Of a stretch of DNA of 64,000 nt, positions 33,370 through 42,899 are shown piece by piece. The DNA lies in contig JAKCPI010004475.1 of NCBI GenBank assembly GCA_023213315.1, positions 62,001 through 126,000 on the forward strand. Direction: 5' to 3'. Each line of letters begins with the position of its first letter. The stretch's first letter is position 1. The notes under the pieces were generated by a model that was not told the origin of the DNA, ran no database searches, and saw nothing but the letters and a program-made list of their open reading frames with translations. The position numbers and the translations under genes are program-made. The stretch is from Euborellia annulipes. Taxonomy: Eukaryota > Arthropoda > Insecta > Dermaptera > Anisolabididae.

Positions 33370-33680
33370 ATTGAGTATTAATAATGTTTTCAAACACACA
33401 ATTGGGGAGTTTTGCATGCGCCTTTGGCCGCCGTCATCCACCCTCACATAAATCAGAATCAAGTTTGTTGGCTTTGCTCTGTCATAAACAGACGACAGAA
33501 TGGAGGTGGGGAGTTGGCTTGCCAATAGCAGATTCGAGTCACCGGCTTCATATAAATTGTTTCTAGCCCCAGTGAACAGAAACAATCACCCCATATGAGA
33601 GTACTAGTATATAGTCGTACAAGTCCCACAGGGAGTGAAAAAGGCTAGTGATCGGTTTAATTTTCAATTTAACCCGGATA
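33370..33680. promoter_or_regulatory. complex unique island with Hox-type sites
   Basis: Contains CGCCTTTGGCCGCCGTCATC at 33419, CTCACATAAATCAGAATC (reverse TGATTTATGTGAG, Exd/Hox-like) at 33443, TCTGTCATAAACAGACGAC at 33478 and ACTAGTATATAGTCGTAC at 33603. The overlapping plus and minus frames show no domain. Confidence 0.35.
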
Positions 33681-34156
33681 ATGTTCCCTAGTCTGCTGGA
33701 TGTCTTATCCTTTCGGGAATTGGATTGCCAAGAGTTCAGAACACTGAATCATTTCGATAAGAAATCCTTAGGATTGAAACTAAAAAGAACGTCTAGGATT
33801 AGGCCTGAGACGTCGATGTATAACTAGACTATATAAATTTTACTAATTTTACTTGTAGTTGATGTGAATTCTCCCTGGAAAAATATTATATGAAAATACT
33901 ATTGTATATAAGAAAAAAAAACATTGTGTGGTTTTATGAAACCACGATGCAAGTGAAACTTAATAATTGGAAAATGGGAAATCACTAGAGGCATGTTAAA
34001 AACTGAGAACAATATTTATTTAGTAATTGAAGACTTCAATCATTTTAAATTATTTTAAAAATTATATTTTACCAATTTAAAAATTGAATAATTAAATCTC
34101 AATTATTTTTTTATAATACGTCATATATATTAAATTTCAACTTTCCTATTTTTGTC

Positions 34157-34216
34157 GTCACGGCTTGTGACGTCATGGCTTGTAGCGTCACGGCCTATGA
34201 CGTCACGGCTTGTAAC
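34157..34216. repeat. 15-bp minisatellite creating CRE palindromes
   Basis: Four tandem units: GTCACGGCTTGTGAC, GTCATGGCTTGTAGC, GTCACGGCCTATGAC, GTCACGGCTTGTAAC. Where a unit ending TGAC meets one starting GTCA, the join reads TGACGTCA, the full cAMP-response element. This happens at the first and third joins. The repeat is G/C-rich inside A/T-rich DNA. Confidence 0.85.
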
Positions 34217-34559
34217 GCGACATGCTGAATGAAGAGCGAAAAAATTTGAGAGGATCAAATAAAAGTTTCCCTTTAAAAACATTATCAACTTCTTACTCAC
34301 TAGTATTAATAAATTTGAATTGATGTTTTTAACATGAATAACATCAGTGGAATTTTCTCGAAAAACTAAGAAAAGTAAATTAAACATTAAAATTAGATTA
34401 ATATTTTATAGTATTTCTACTAATAGATGTTACATATATGTATCTTACAATTAATCAGTGATATATGAAGAGATGAAAGGAATGCATTAGACTCAATTAA
34501 AACTTTGAAAATAAAATTAAAAATTACGAATTAATAAAAAATAAATAAATTTTATTAGT

Positions 34560-34830
34560 TGAAAAGCCCGAATGAACAACAACAACAAGAGATGTTTTGT
34601 TGTAGTAATTGCTAAAGGATAACTGCTAGTACCCGGAATAACAAAATCAGTAGGGAATTTTTAAAGGGAGTCATTAGCACGCAGCTGTAGAGGTAAAAAG
34701 GGAAGGGGAGGGGGTGGAAGCTGGGATGGGGCTAATTATTCGGGCAGTGGTTGGGGTTAAAAGTAATTCACTCGGGCACAAGACTTGCAATTCACATGAA
34801 AATTTAGGAATTCCCTTTGTATGTTAAATA
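34560..34830. promoter_or_regulatory. complex unique island with homeodomain-type sites
   Basis: GTTGTAGTAATTGCTAAAGG at 34598, GGGAGTCATTAGCACGCAGC at 34665, GGGGCTAATTATTCGGGCAG at 34727 and AAAAGTAATTCACTCGGGCA at 34758 give four spaced TAAT-type cores in 180 bp. No coding frame is seen. A homeodomain-responsive enhancer is a reasonable guess. Confidence 0.4.
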
Positions 34831-35025
34831 ATAATAATAACAACAAAAATAATAACAAGAATAAAAAATAATTAAACCTTCAAAGGGTGTTAAAAAAAAA
34901 ATAAATTTTATAAATAATATATTTTCGAAGTGAGTTGATGATACCAAGGGAAATATTTACATTAAATTCTGCAAATGACCAAAATCAGCCAAAATATTTC
35001 CTTTTTATAGTGTTAATCTATTTAA

Positions 35026-35855
35026 AAAATCTGGTGTGACTGGTTGCACAGCACCCAACTCTCTCTTACCCTTGGTAAGAGAAAGTTTTTTTCTGTGCTT
35101 GTCACACCAGAATTTTTGTGTGCACGTATGCTTAGTTTTCGCCGATATAACAGTATTATAATTTTTTTAACCTTTTTTGGCTACAGAGGCCATTTAGGGG
35201 TGTTTATTTATTAATATATTTTTAAAATACACACTATCGATGGCAACCGGGGGATGTTCCACACGCTGATTGCTCGGGGTCACCAATCCAGAGTTTTCGC
35301 CGCGCTTGGTATCACTTAACCGCAACGATTGAGATGACATATATTAGAATTCAAGATATATAAAATTTATAAACAGAGAAAAATATTTAAATTTTGTTAC
35401 AATGACAGCCATTTCTCCTATCTTTCCTATAAAGTACAAGAATAAAGTGTGCTTCAAACAATTTTGAGGGCAAAAAGAGAAAATTTGAAAGGGCATCTAA
35501 AAAATAATTGATTTTTGAATTTTAATCAAAATCATTAGAGAGAGTTTGAGAAAATCGAAAAAACCGAGAAAGTCCATCAGTAAAGTACTAATGCTTTTTG
35601 GCCGATTTTGATTAAAAGCTTATTTTCAAGTTCCAGGGGGATGTCTAACTTAAATATAAAATTTTAACATGGTAGCTAAATTCCTTCATGATTAAAATTG
35701 AACACACCCACACACAGACAGACCATGTTGCGAAAACCACTTTTTTGGACTCAGGAGACATCTTTCTATCAAAATCTCGACATCGAATTTTTGACATGAA
35801 CTCAATACTTTCTCTCTATATATTAACATATATAGGTAAGAAAAGTAAAAACCAG
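35026..35855 (+). repeat. R1 repeat interrupted by a SINE
   Basis: The head hairpin (TCTGGTGTGACTGGTTGCAC to GTCACACCAGAATTTTTG) and upper body end near 35150. An S3 SINE follows, and R1 resumes at about 35340 (TATTAGAATTCAAGATA) and runs to TATATAGGTAAGAAAAGTAA. The loop of the head again carries GGTAAGAGAAAGT. Confidence 0.85.
35157..35338 (-). repeat. SINE family S3 inserted in R1
   Basis: Minus strand: CCGAGCAATCAGCGTGTGGA, then tail AATGGCCTCTGTAGCCAAAA. Its position between two halves of R1 shows that it arrived after that R1 copy. Confidence 0.7.
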
Positions 35856-36065
35856 CAAAAATATAGAGTTTTATTGTTAGATGCTTTGGTGACAAAAAAT
35901 ATTTAAAGTTTATTATTTTTATATTGAGAGGCGATTAGCCATAGGGATAAAATTGTTAAGCTAGTAATCTTAAGTTGAAGGCAAATCAGGCATAAATCCA
36001 CCGAAATGAAATTTATATGTTTAAAATTTTAATTAATTTTAACACGTTAATTAGATTGGACCACA

Positions 36066-36152
36066 AAAAGAATCTGATGTGCATTACACAACTTTTGATT
36101 AAGAAATTTAAGAGAAAGTTGTGTGTTGTGCAATTAATCACACCAGATTTTT
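36066..36152. repeat. solo R1 head hairpin
   Basis: AAAGAATCTGATGTGCATTA pairs with AATTAATCACACCAGATTTT. The loop side has AAGAGAAAGTTGTGTGTTGT. No R1 body is attached. Confidence 0.7.
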
Positions 36153-36239
36153 ATTTAACAAACTTTAGAGACAGCCTGTATACAGGGATGCTTCAGGTAA
36201 AAGCCAAAAAAAAAAAAAAAAAAAATAGACCAGAGTTAA

Positions 36240-37020
36240 TTGAAAAGTAAATTGAGTTTTTATTATAAAAATTTTAAATCTCTCTCTCTAGACTCATATA
36301 TATATTCCGGAATATAATTAAAATGGAAAATAATGTGCGTTGGTCCCTCAGACAAAAATTATATATTTGAAGAAGATTAACATTAATAAATGGATGTTTT
36401 TTATTTTAATTAAAAATCAACATTGTAATTTCAATTAAAAATTAAATTAAAAGAGTTAATTTTCAAAAAAACAATATATATGTATATAGTCTCTATAAAT
36501 CCCCGGTAAAAAGTAATTTATGTATATCCATGTAAATAAATTCGCCAGTGGATGAATGTACGTTTGACTGCTTCTTCCATTCTGTTTGTCAATGGAATTT
36601 TAGAATCAAATGTTTTTTTACCAGTAAGAAGAGAATATTTTAAATTTTTTGGTGAAATAGTTTTAACAAAATAGTTTTAGTAATATGTTTTATACACGGG
36701 CAATATACCCGTTTTTTTAATCTAAAGAGAAAATGTTTTTGCAAATTCAGATTACCTTTGGTTTTTTTACTTTTTCATAGATATAATAAAATCTACTGGT
36801 TTCTTTGTTTACTAATAAAAAAGAACAAGAAGAAAATTAATATTAATAAAACTTATGGAGTATAAAAAAAAAATGGAAGAAGTTGGTAAGCATGTGAGAA
36901 GGGGAGTCAATTTTTTTTTTTTTTAAAATTTTGTTTGGGATCGAGGACATTTAGACCCCGACTTTATTTATTTCAATTGGTTGAAAACAATTTTTTCAAA
37001 CGAAACAGGCCAAGAATTAT
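36240..37020. other. gene-free AT-rich DNA
   Basis: No gene is seen. A stretch at about 36940-36985 (TCGAGGACATTTAGACCCCG) is a relic of the S2 SINE tail. Confidence 0.45.
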
Positions 37021-37021
37021 C

Positions 37022-37378
37022 AATACCAGAAGCAGGAGGTTTACTTGGCGTGAAGTTGCAGGTGGAGATGAAATATGGGAATAAATAAATAAATAAAATT
37101 TATTGTCATGATTTTTTATTATTGACGACCAACCGCAGTAAATTGGTTTCGGTTAACAAAAGTAACCATCATCAGGTCTGAAATTTACAAAATTAATCGA
37201 TAAAATGCGTTAAGACATCCAAAAATCAGTCAGTCAAATTACTTTTGTTAACCGAAACCACTGAAGTTGGTCGTCAATAATAAAAAATCATGACAATAAA
37301 TTTTATTTATTTATTTATTCCCATATTGCATCTCCACCTGCAACTTCACGCCAAGTAAACCTCCTGCTTCTGGTATTA
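37022..37378. mobile_element. Penelope-like fold-back element with hammerhead
   Basis: Arms of about 110 bp are nearly identical in inverted orientation (ATACCAGAAGCAGGAGGTTT at the left, its reverse at the right end). This makes it the best preserved fold-back in the window and probably a young one. The centre (37135-37266) contains two facing ribozyme sequences, complete on the minus strand and lacking CTGATGA on the plus strand. No protein-coding sequence is present. Confidence 0.7.
37120..37182 (-). ncRNA. hammerhead ribozyme motif, complete core
   Basis: Minus strand: GAC of stem I, CTGATGA (rc of 37169-37175), stem II GGTTA/TAACC, GAAA, stem III ACCAA/TTGGT closing a 10-nt loop, cleavage triplet GTC, then GTC of stem I. 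Stem III is five pairs here, longer than the minimal ACGT form of the other copies, so a single-molecule ribozyme is plausible. Confidence 0.7.
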
Positions 37379-37379
37379 A

Positions 37380-38399
37380 CTAGAAAAAAATTAATTTTTT
37401 CGACGAGAACGGGATGCGATTCCTCGTTCTCTAGCAGAAGGAGAAATAAAGCAATTTTTTCTAAATTGGTATCCAATATAATTTTGACTTTCTTTTAATT
37501 TTTATTTTAATTTTCAACCCTTGGAACCAAGAATATTATCAATTTTGGAAAAAAGGACACTAAATTTTCATCAAATTTTTTATAAAATACAAGGTGTTTA
37601 TTTTCAAATGAAATCCACTGATGAAGTGCCATTAGGTTTCCAAAATGTATGGAAATAATCACTTTGTATTCAATATGTTTGGTATCTTTAAAACCAAAGT
37701 ATGAATTTGAAGGCAACACAGAACGATGAATTATTTAGCCCTCGGGGTGGGGGGGGGGGTGGGGCCCAACGGGGGGGGGGGGGTTTTTAAAAAAATTTAT
37801 TTATATTGTATTCATTTTGCCTTCATATTTCCTCATCATTACTATATATAAAGCGCAAGGGGGTCCAGGAAGCGCATTCCCCTGGCAAGTGAACCCCCGA
37901 AGGCTGACTTTGCCAATTATATCCGTATATTAATATTACTAGCTGATAGAATTTATTTTTAAATAGCGGTACAGTCCTCTCTTTAATACCAATATCTTTA
38001 TTCCTGTATAAAGTGTAGCTAGCTAGCATCCTATTCAGAGCATGTTTTACTATAAAATCATTTGGTAAATAGGTATTTATAAAATGTAAATTTGCATTTA
38101 AAATACATTTTTAAAGTTATTTTTTCAAAGCAGAAACTAGAAGTAAGTAAGAAAAAGTTACGAGAGTTCTAGGTCATTTTTTTAAATTATTCCTCTACAG
38201 TATTCCTATTCCCCTTTGACATTTTAAATTTACCTTCATTGTTCTATATTTTAAATATTTATTAAAATATGAAAACAAGAATAATAAAATTTTTGATATT
38301 TTTATTTTAGAAGGTGTGAATTAAACAACGCTTTTTCTAAATATAAAATTTATATGAATTTATAAGATTTATAGTACAATTCATTTGAGATGTTAGAAA
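37380..38399. other. gene-free DNA with G-runs
   Basis: Includes G-run clusters at 37741-37785 (runs of about 10-15 G), potential quadruplexes or assembly-sensitive homopolymers. A plus-strand CCAGGAAGCGCATTCCCCTG hairpin-like segment lies near 37865. No genes are seen. Confidence 0.4.
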
Positions 38400-38535
38400 G
38401 ATACGAGAAGAGATTTGTGAGTTTTCCCCGTGTCAATAGACTTTAACCCTGGTCAGGGCGTAAGGCGGGACACGCGACTCCATTTATTGTTTGCATTCAT
38501 GTTCACGTTCACTCAGAAATCAGATACTTATGTTA
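38400..38535. promoter_or_regulatory. small complex island
   Basis: GTTTTCCCCGTGTCAATAGA, AGGGCGTAAGGCGGGACACG and TCATGTTCACGTTCACTCAG form a unique, GC-richer block between A/T-rich flanks. Confidence 0.25.
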
Positions 38536-38684
38536 AATAATAAAAAGAAATATTAAAAATGTATATAATCAACACTTGACCTCTTTGTGGTAAAAAAAGG
38601 TAAAGATGTTTTCTTTCATTGGAGAAAAATGAAAATTTGTTTTAAACTATTATAAATAGAGTGGGGAGGACAGTAATCAAGAGA

Positions 38685-38735
38685 GTTCAAGTTAAGCAAG
38701 GCCAAGCATTTCTGACCCTCGGATGGGTAACATCA
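38685..38735 (+). pseudogene. 5S rRNA-derived fragment
   Basis: AAGTTAAGCAAGGCCAAGC followed by TGACCCTCGGATGGGTAAC follows animal 5S rRNA closely across its internal promoter: A-box AAGTTAAGCAAC and C-box TTGGATGGGTGACC. Only about 50 of 120 bases are recognisable, so this is a 5S pseudogene or the head of a 5S-derived SINE. Confidence 0.55.
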
Positions 38736-39499
38736 AGCCATCAATGTATGAATATTAATAATTATAAAATACAGTTCAATTAGTCGAGGCAAACCGAGCT
38801 ATAAATAAATTGTAAACAAATTTATAAAAGGTTTCCACGATTAATAATAATATTGCAAAATGAGTGTAGATTTTAATCTATAGGTACTTAATTTAGGCTA
38901 TACTTAAATGTATAGATTATATTATTAGATTAATATAAAAATAGCTGACTATATTAAATCAGTTAATCTACGTATATTAATATAAATCAAATGATTGATT
39001 ATTAATATTGTGCCCAAACTTTCTTTTACCATTGATAAAAAAAAAAGAATATTCCCGAATATTTGGTTTATAAAATTAATGTATAAAAGATTGATTTGAA
39101 ATATGTATGTTTTGTTGGATGGAGAGAGTGTCTCGTTTTGAATTATTCAACCCAAAGTGAAGAGAACAGAGAGAGAAAGGGAGATGATGATATCAAAAAG
39201 AAAAAAAATAAATACAAACAAAAACAAAAAAAAAAAAAACACGAATGGTAAGAGCTTATTGAAAAAAGGCATCCACACTTAAAAAAAGATTCCAAAAATA
39301 CAGTAGTTTTTTTTTTTTTTTAATAAGCAGAGCTTGCTTTTAATATTTCATTACCTGACATTTCATAGAATATAGATAACAAAGGAAAACACTTAACTAG
39401 AATGACAATACAGGAATAGTGAATTTGAGCACACAATAAATAATTATGTTCATTTATCATTCCACTAATATTAGGAATTTTGTATTTTTAGAATAGCAG
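38736..39499. other. gene-free AT-rich DNA
   Basis: Poly-A and A/T-rich sequence without recognisable elements. Confidence 0.5.
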
Positions 39500-39622
39500 A
39501 TCGTGGCTGTAGAAGTAGGATATAGTCAATAATCGAACCTCTATTTAATAATTAAACACTCTTTATTAGAATGTTTCAGCTGGGATCCTCCCTGCAATCT
39601 TCAGCCTTTAAAGAGATAACTC

Positions 39623-40204
39623 GCCCTCGGGCTTGGTGTAGGGGTAGCGTGCTACCAAAAGTCGCGGGTTCGGACTCCAGGCAGTCCGATGATTTTATTT
39701 AAGCCATTTGGATACCAGATGGCCTGGATCCCCAATAGATATATTTAAACATACAAGTATCGTTTAAAGCAGTGGTTCCCAACCGGTGTGCCCCGGCACC
39801 CAAGGGTGCCGCGAGAATGCCTAAGGGGTGCCGCGAGATATTTAGATAAAAAATAAATAAAATAAAGAGGCGAAAAAATAAAGTTTTGCTAAAAAAGGTC
39901 AAATGATTAAAATGGAAGCGGCAAAATTTTCCGTAGATCGGAAAAAATTAAGCTTTGCCAAAAAAAAGGTCAAATGATTTTCACGCAAGGGAAAAAATTT
40001 GCCCCAGGGTGGAAAAAATTTCGATTTGATAGGGAAAAAAGGAAGGGTGCCGCTAGTGTGTAATATTATTCACAACGCACCTTTGGGGTGCCGTGGACTT
40101 CAAAAGGTTGGGAAACGCTGGTTTAAAGTCTTAAATGGCCTCAGTTGCAGAAAAGACTGTGTGTATGTGTGTGTGAATGAGAAAAGTGTGAGTGTTAAAA
40201 AAAA
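39623..40204 (+). repeat. SINE family S1, full-length, split by a hAT MITE
   Basis: The head GCCCTCGGGCTTGGTGTAGG and B box GGGTTCGGACTCC are tRNA-like. AGGCAGTCCGATGATTTTAT, GCCATTTGGATACCAGATGG and the GTGTGTGAATGAGAAAAGTG tail follow. It is flanked by the duplication AAGAGATAACTC (39611-39622 and 40205-40216), consistent with LINE-assisted insertion. The 351-bp MITE within accounts for its extra length. Confidence 0.8.
39770..40120. mobile_element. hAT-type MITE inside SINE
   Basis: Ends CAGTGGTTCCCAACC and GGTTGGGAAACGCTG are classical hAT termini. The 8-bp duplication GTTTAAAG is perfect (39762-39769 and 40121-40128). The interior repeats GGGTGCCGCGAGA and GAAAAAATT words and has no transposase. 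Confidence 0.93.
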
Positions 40205-40567
40205 AAGAGATAACTCTTTTTTTTTTTTGTATATAAATTTGAACAGTAGGCCTATGCTCTTTAAAGGTTGAAGATTGCAGGGAGGATCCCAGCCGAAACA
40301 TTCTAATAAAGAGAGTTTAATTATTAAATAGAGGCTCGATTATTGGCTACATCCTTTTTCTCTTTTAAACAAATTTTGTATTTTAACACCGGTGATAAGC
40401 CTAAAACAGAGGTCAATTTGGAAGAATACCGTAATAAGAGGAGGATTCAATAAAAATATTGCTAATGAAATACAATTAGGCCTATCATTTCGAATATCTG
40501 TATTAGCTAATATTAATTCTTTTTAAATATAAACAATAAGCATAAGTTATGTATAATATATTCAAGT

Positions 40568-40840
40568 GGAAAAGCCCGCCGCAGAAGGGCTAGGGGGCCG
40601 CGCTCTCTGGACCCCCTTGCTCGCCTTCGGCGAGCAAATTTTAGTCATATTTAAGCTTTTTATCGTAGGCTCTTTTTTAAAACATTATCTTAGTGAACGA
40701 GATAGTATCTCTCAAATTTGATTGATACAAATAAATAAACACAAGGTTATTAAATCAATTTTGGAACAAAAAACTTTGTGTTTATTTATTTGTATCAATC
40801 AAATTTGAGAGATACTATCTCGTTCACTAAATTTTAGAGT
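40568..40840. mobile_element. GC-hairpin repeat (Helentron-like), left part
   Basis: AAAAGCCCGCCGCAGAAGGG, GGACCCCCTTGCTCGCCTTC and GGCGAGCAAATTTTAG match the copy at 46405-46475. The sequence is broken by a 141-bp palindrome and then by the R2 element, and resumes at 41826. Confidence 0.5.
40690..40830. repeat. near-perfect 55-bp-arm palindrome
   Basis: The left arm (40690-40744) TTAGTGAACGAGATAGTATC continuing to AAATAAACACAA is the exact reverse complement of the right arm (40776-40830). The loop is 31 nt, A/T-rich. It is either a minimal fold-back transposon or a recent inverted duplication. Confidence 0.9.
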
Positions 40841-40863
40841 TTTAAATTTATCGCTCTGACTTA

Positions 40864-41825
40864 CCCTGGTAGGAATTGCCAATGCTGACAATTGGCCGAC
40901 CTTGGACCAGTTGTCATTTGCCAAGCCTTGAGTAGTGATCATTGGGCCAAGCCTGGTCCGAGCTTGGCCCAATAGTATTATTTTATTAAACAGAGCCTTG
41001 GGAAGACGAATAGACCAAGCCTGGTCCGAGGCTTGGCCCAATGGTTTTATATTATTAAACAGAGCCTTGGGAAGACGAATAGACCAAGCCTGGTCCGAGC
41101 GGCCCAATGGTTTTATATTAAACCGAGCCTTGGGAAGACGAATGGACCAAGCCTGGACCAAGGCTTGGCCCAATGATATTAAATTATTAAACCGAGCCTT
41201 GGGTAGTGACCATTGGGCCAAGCCTGGTCCGAGGCTTGGCCCAATGATATTAAATTATTAAACCCAGCCTTGGTAGTGACCATTGGGCCAAGCCTGGTCA
41301 GAGGCTTGGCCCAATGGTTAATTGACCCATCATATAATTAAAAAAAAAATGAAATTAAATCAAGTACTATTAATTGAAAAAAACAGTAAAATATATTTTA
41401 AATCTGGTGATCGTTTGATAAAGTTTATTTAGCTAAAATAAAAGCCAAATCAAATAGCTTAAAAAAGAGTCATATCAATATAACAACTGTGTACGAGAGC
41501 ATAAAGGCATTGACAAATGACAAACAAAACCAAAAAGCTCGAGTTCAAATCTCTCGAGAAACAACTTTTTTCCTCGAGACTTGGATCGACCATCCATTGT
41601 TTTGTTTTCCAAGGCTTGGGCCAACCTTGGTTTTTTTGATTCTCGAGGCTTGGGCCAACCTTGGTTTTTTTGATTCCCAAGGCTGGGTACATTGTTATCA
41701 TTCCAAAGCTTGAGCCAAGCCTGGCCCAATTGTTAGACAAGGCTTGCCCCAAACTTGCCCAATGCTCGGCACGATTGGTGCAAGCCTGGACCGAGGCTTG
41801 GCCCAATTGTGTATTCCTACCAGGG
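40864..41825. mobile_element. R2 element, copy 2
   Basis: Same CCCTGGTAGGAA/TTCCTACCAGGG ends as copy 1, a shorter palindromic minisatellite (about 40915-41325), and a nearly identical right half (41340-41825, including GTACGAGAGC and CATTGACAAATGACAAACAA). The left and right flanks both match the same 24-27 bp stretch of the surrounding repeat (40838-40863 and 41827-41850), suggesting an unusually long target duplication. Confidence 0.8.
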
Positions 41826-41945
41826 TAGTTTTTAATTTCCCTCTTTGACTCAACTTCCTTTTATTCTGGCCAATCAGCGCCCTGATAGGCACATACGCAC
41901 AGGGACAGGAAGTCAGCGGCTAGCGCTTTACATATAGTAATGATA
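41826..41945. mobile_element. GC-hairpin repeat (Helentron-like), right part
   Basis: Continues the repeat interrupted by R2: AACTTCCTTTTATTCTGGCC, CCAATCAGCG, then GGCTAGCGCTTTACATATAG, a possible 3' end shared with 46618-46640. Confidence 0.45.
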
Positions 41946-42124
41946 TTTATTAACTCAATAGGTCGGTCGATAGTGGTTTAACTGGTACCTACTTTCTTTA
42001 TGTTTAATTAATTCAGGTAGTACGGTTGTAGGCAGCCAAGGATGAAATAAAATAAACATTGAGTCAAGAGCAATCAATACATGCATGCTTTCAAAACATA
42101 GGAAATTACAATAGCTTATAAATA

Positions 42125-42270
42125 ATGAAAGAATTTTGTTTTCGGTTTAACTGTGGTTTATTTATAAAAATTACAACGTTTCAGCTACTCGAAGGCCACA
42201 GATTGAGTGGCGGAAACGTTGTAAAACGAAATTCTTTTATAAATGATAACCACTGTGAAAACCTAAACTC
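42125..42270. mobile_element. Penelope-like fold-back, small
   Basis: The left arm TTCGGTTTAACTGTGGTTTA through TTACAACGTTTCAGC faces GCGGAAACGTTGTAA through AACCACTGTGAAAACC. One half recurs at 57010-57065. Stem II GGCCAC/GTGGC is visible between, but the CTGANGA core is not intact. Confidence 0.5.
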
Positions 42271-42366
42271 CAAAATACATTAGATCCTATAAATAATATT
42301 TCAATAGGATGAGAGGATGTCAGCCAAACAGGATAGACTCTATCGAAAGAAAATCCCATTAAAAGA

Positions 42367-42412
42367 AAACGTTTCGGCTTTAATTAGATAATGCCATTTT
42401 CAGTTCTTATGA
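42367..42412 (-). ncRNA. hammerhead relic
   Basis: Minus strand: CTGAAAATGGCATT, then AAAGCCGAAACGTTTTC. Stem II GGC/GCC and GAAACGTT are present. The core reads CTGAAAA, with the invariant G of CUGANGA lost. Probably inactive. Confidence 0.45.
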
Positions 42413-42899
42413 GATCTCATTATTAATTTCATAATTTATATATCACCTGTATATAATAAATCTTGAAAACTTTCCATCCTGAAAAAGAGGACGATGAGAA
42501 ATCCAAAAAGTTGACAATTAGAAGAAATAAAATTTTTTCATTTCATTTTTGGTTGCTTGGAACTATGCCATCAATTATGAGACTTCAAATTCATTATGCC
42601 CGAGTCATTCTAGAAAAGGTTTGATTCTTATTTAAACTTCGGACCTCTTTAATGATTAATTAAAGGTCCTCAAATCTTCCTCACTATAAATATATAAATT
42701 AAAATTATTTCTATTGAAATATCAATAGTTAAAAAATAATAATTAATAAGGTCAGGGGTATTATTGTAGTGTAGTGTAGCTAGTAGAAGATATTTCAAGG
42801 AACAGCCTTGCACAGGGGTGGAATTATAAAAGTCTCGAAATCTGGACAAAATCATATACAATGTATATATTGAAAATAAATAACGAAAAAGGGGTAAAT
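42413..42899. other. gene-free AT-rich DNA
   Basis: No recognisable gene or element. Confidence 0.45.

Larger units (their letters stand above)
39510..40355. mobile_element. Penelope-like fold-back, split by a SINE
   Basis: Outer arms (about 39521-39610 and 40255-40350) are inverted copies sharing ATTCTAATAAAGAG and GCAGGGAGGATCCCAGC. Each arm holds a hammerhead-like core: CTGAAGATTGC then stem II GGGAGGATCCC then GAAACATTC on the minus strand at the left, and TTGAAGATTGC to CCGAAACATTC on the plus strand at the right. The triplet position reads ATTC rather than GTC, so activity is uncertain. The centre is occupied by a SINE. Confidence 0.6.

Noticed and set aside
40799..41261. 140- and 108-codon frames
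   Set aside because: Same minisatellite in R2 copy 2.
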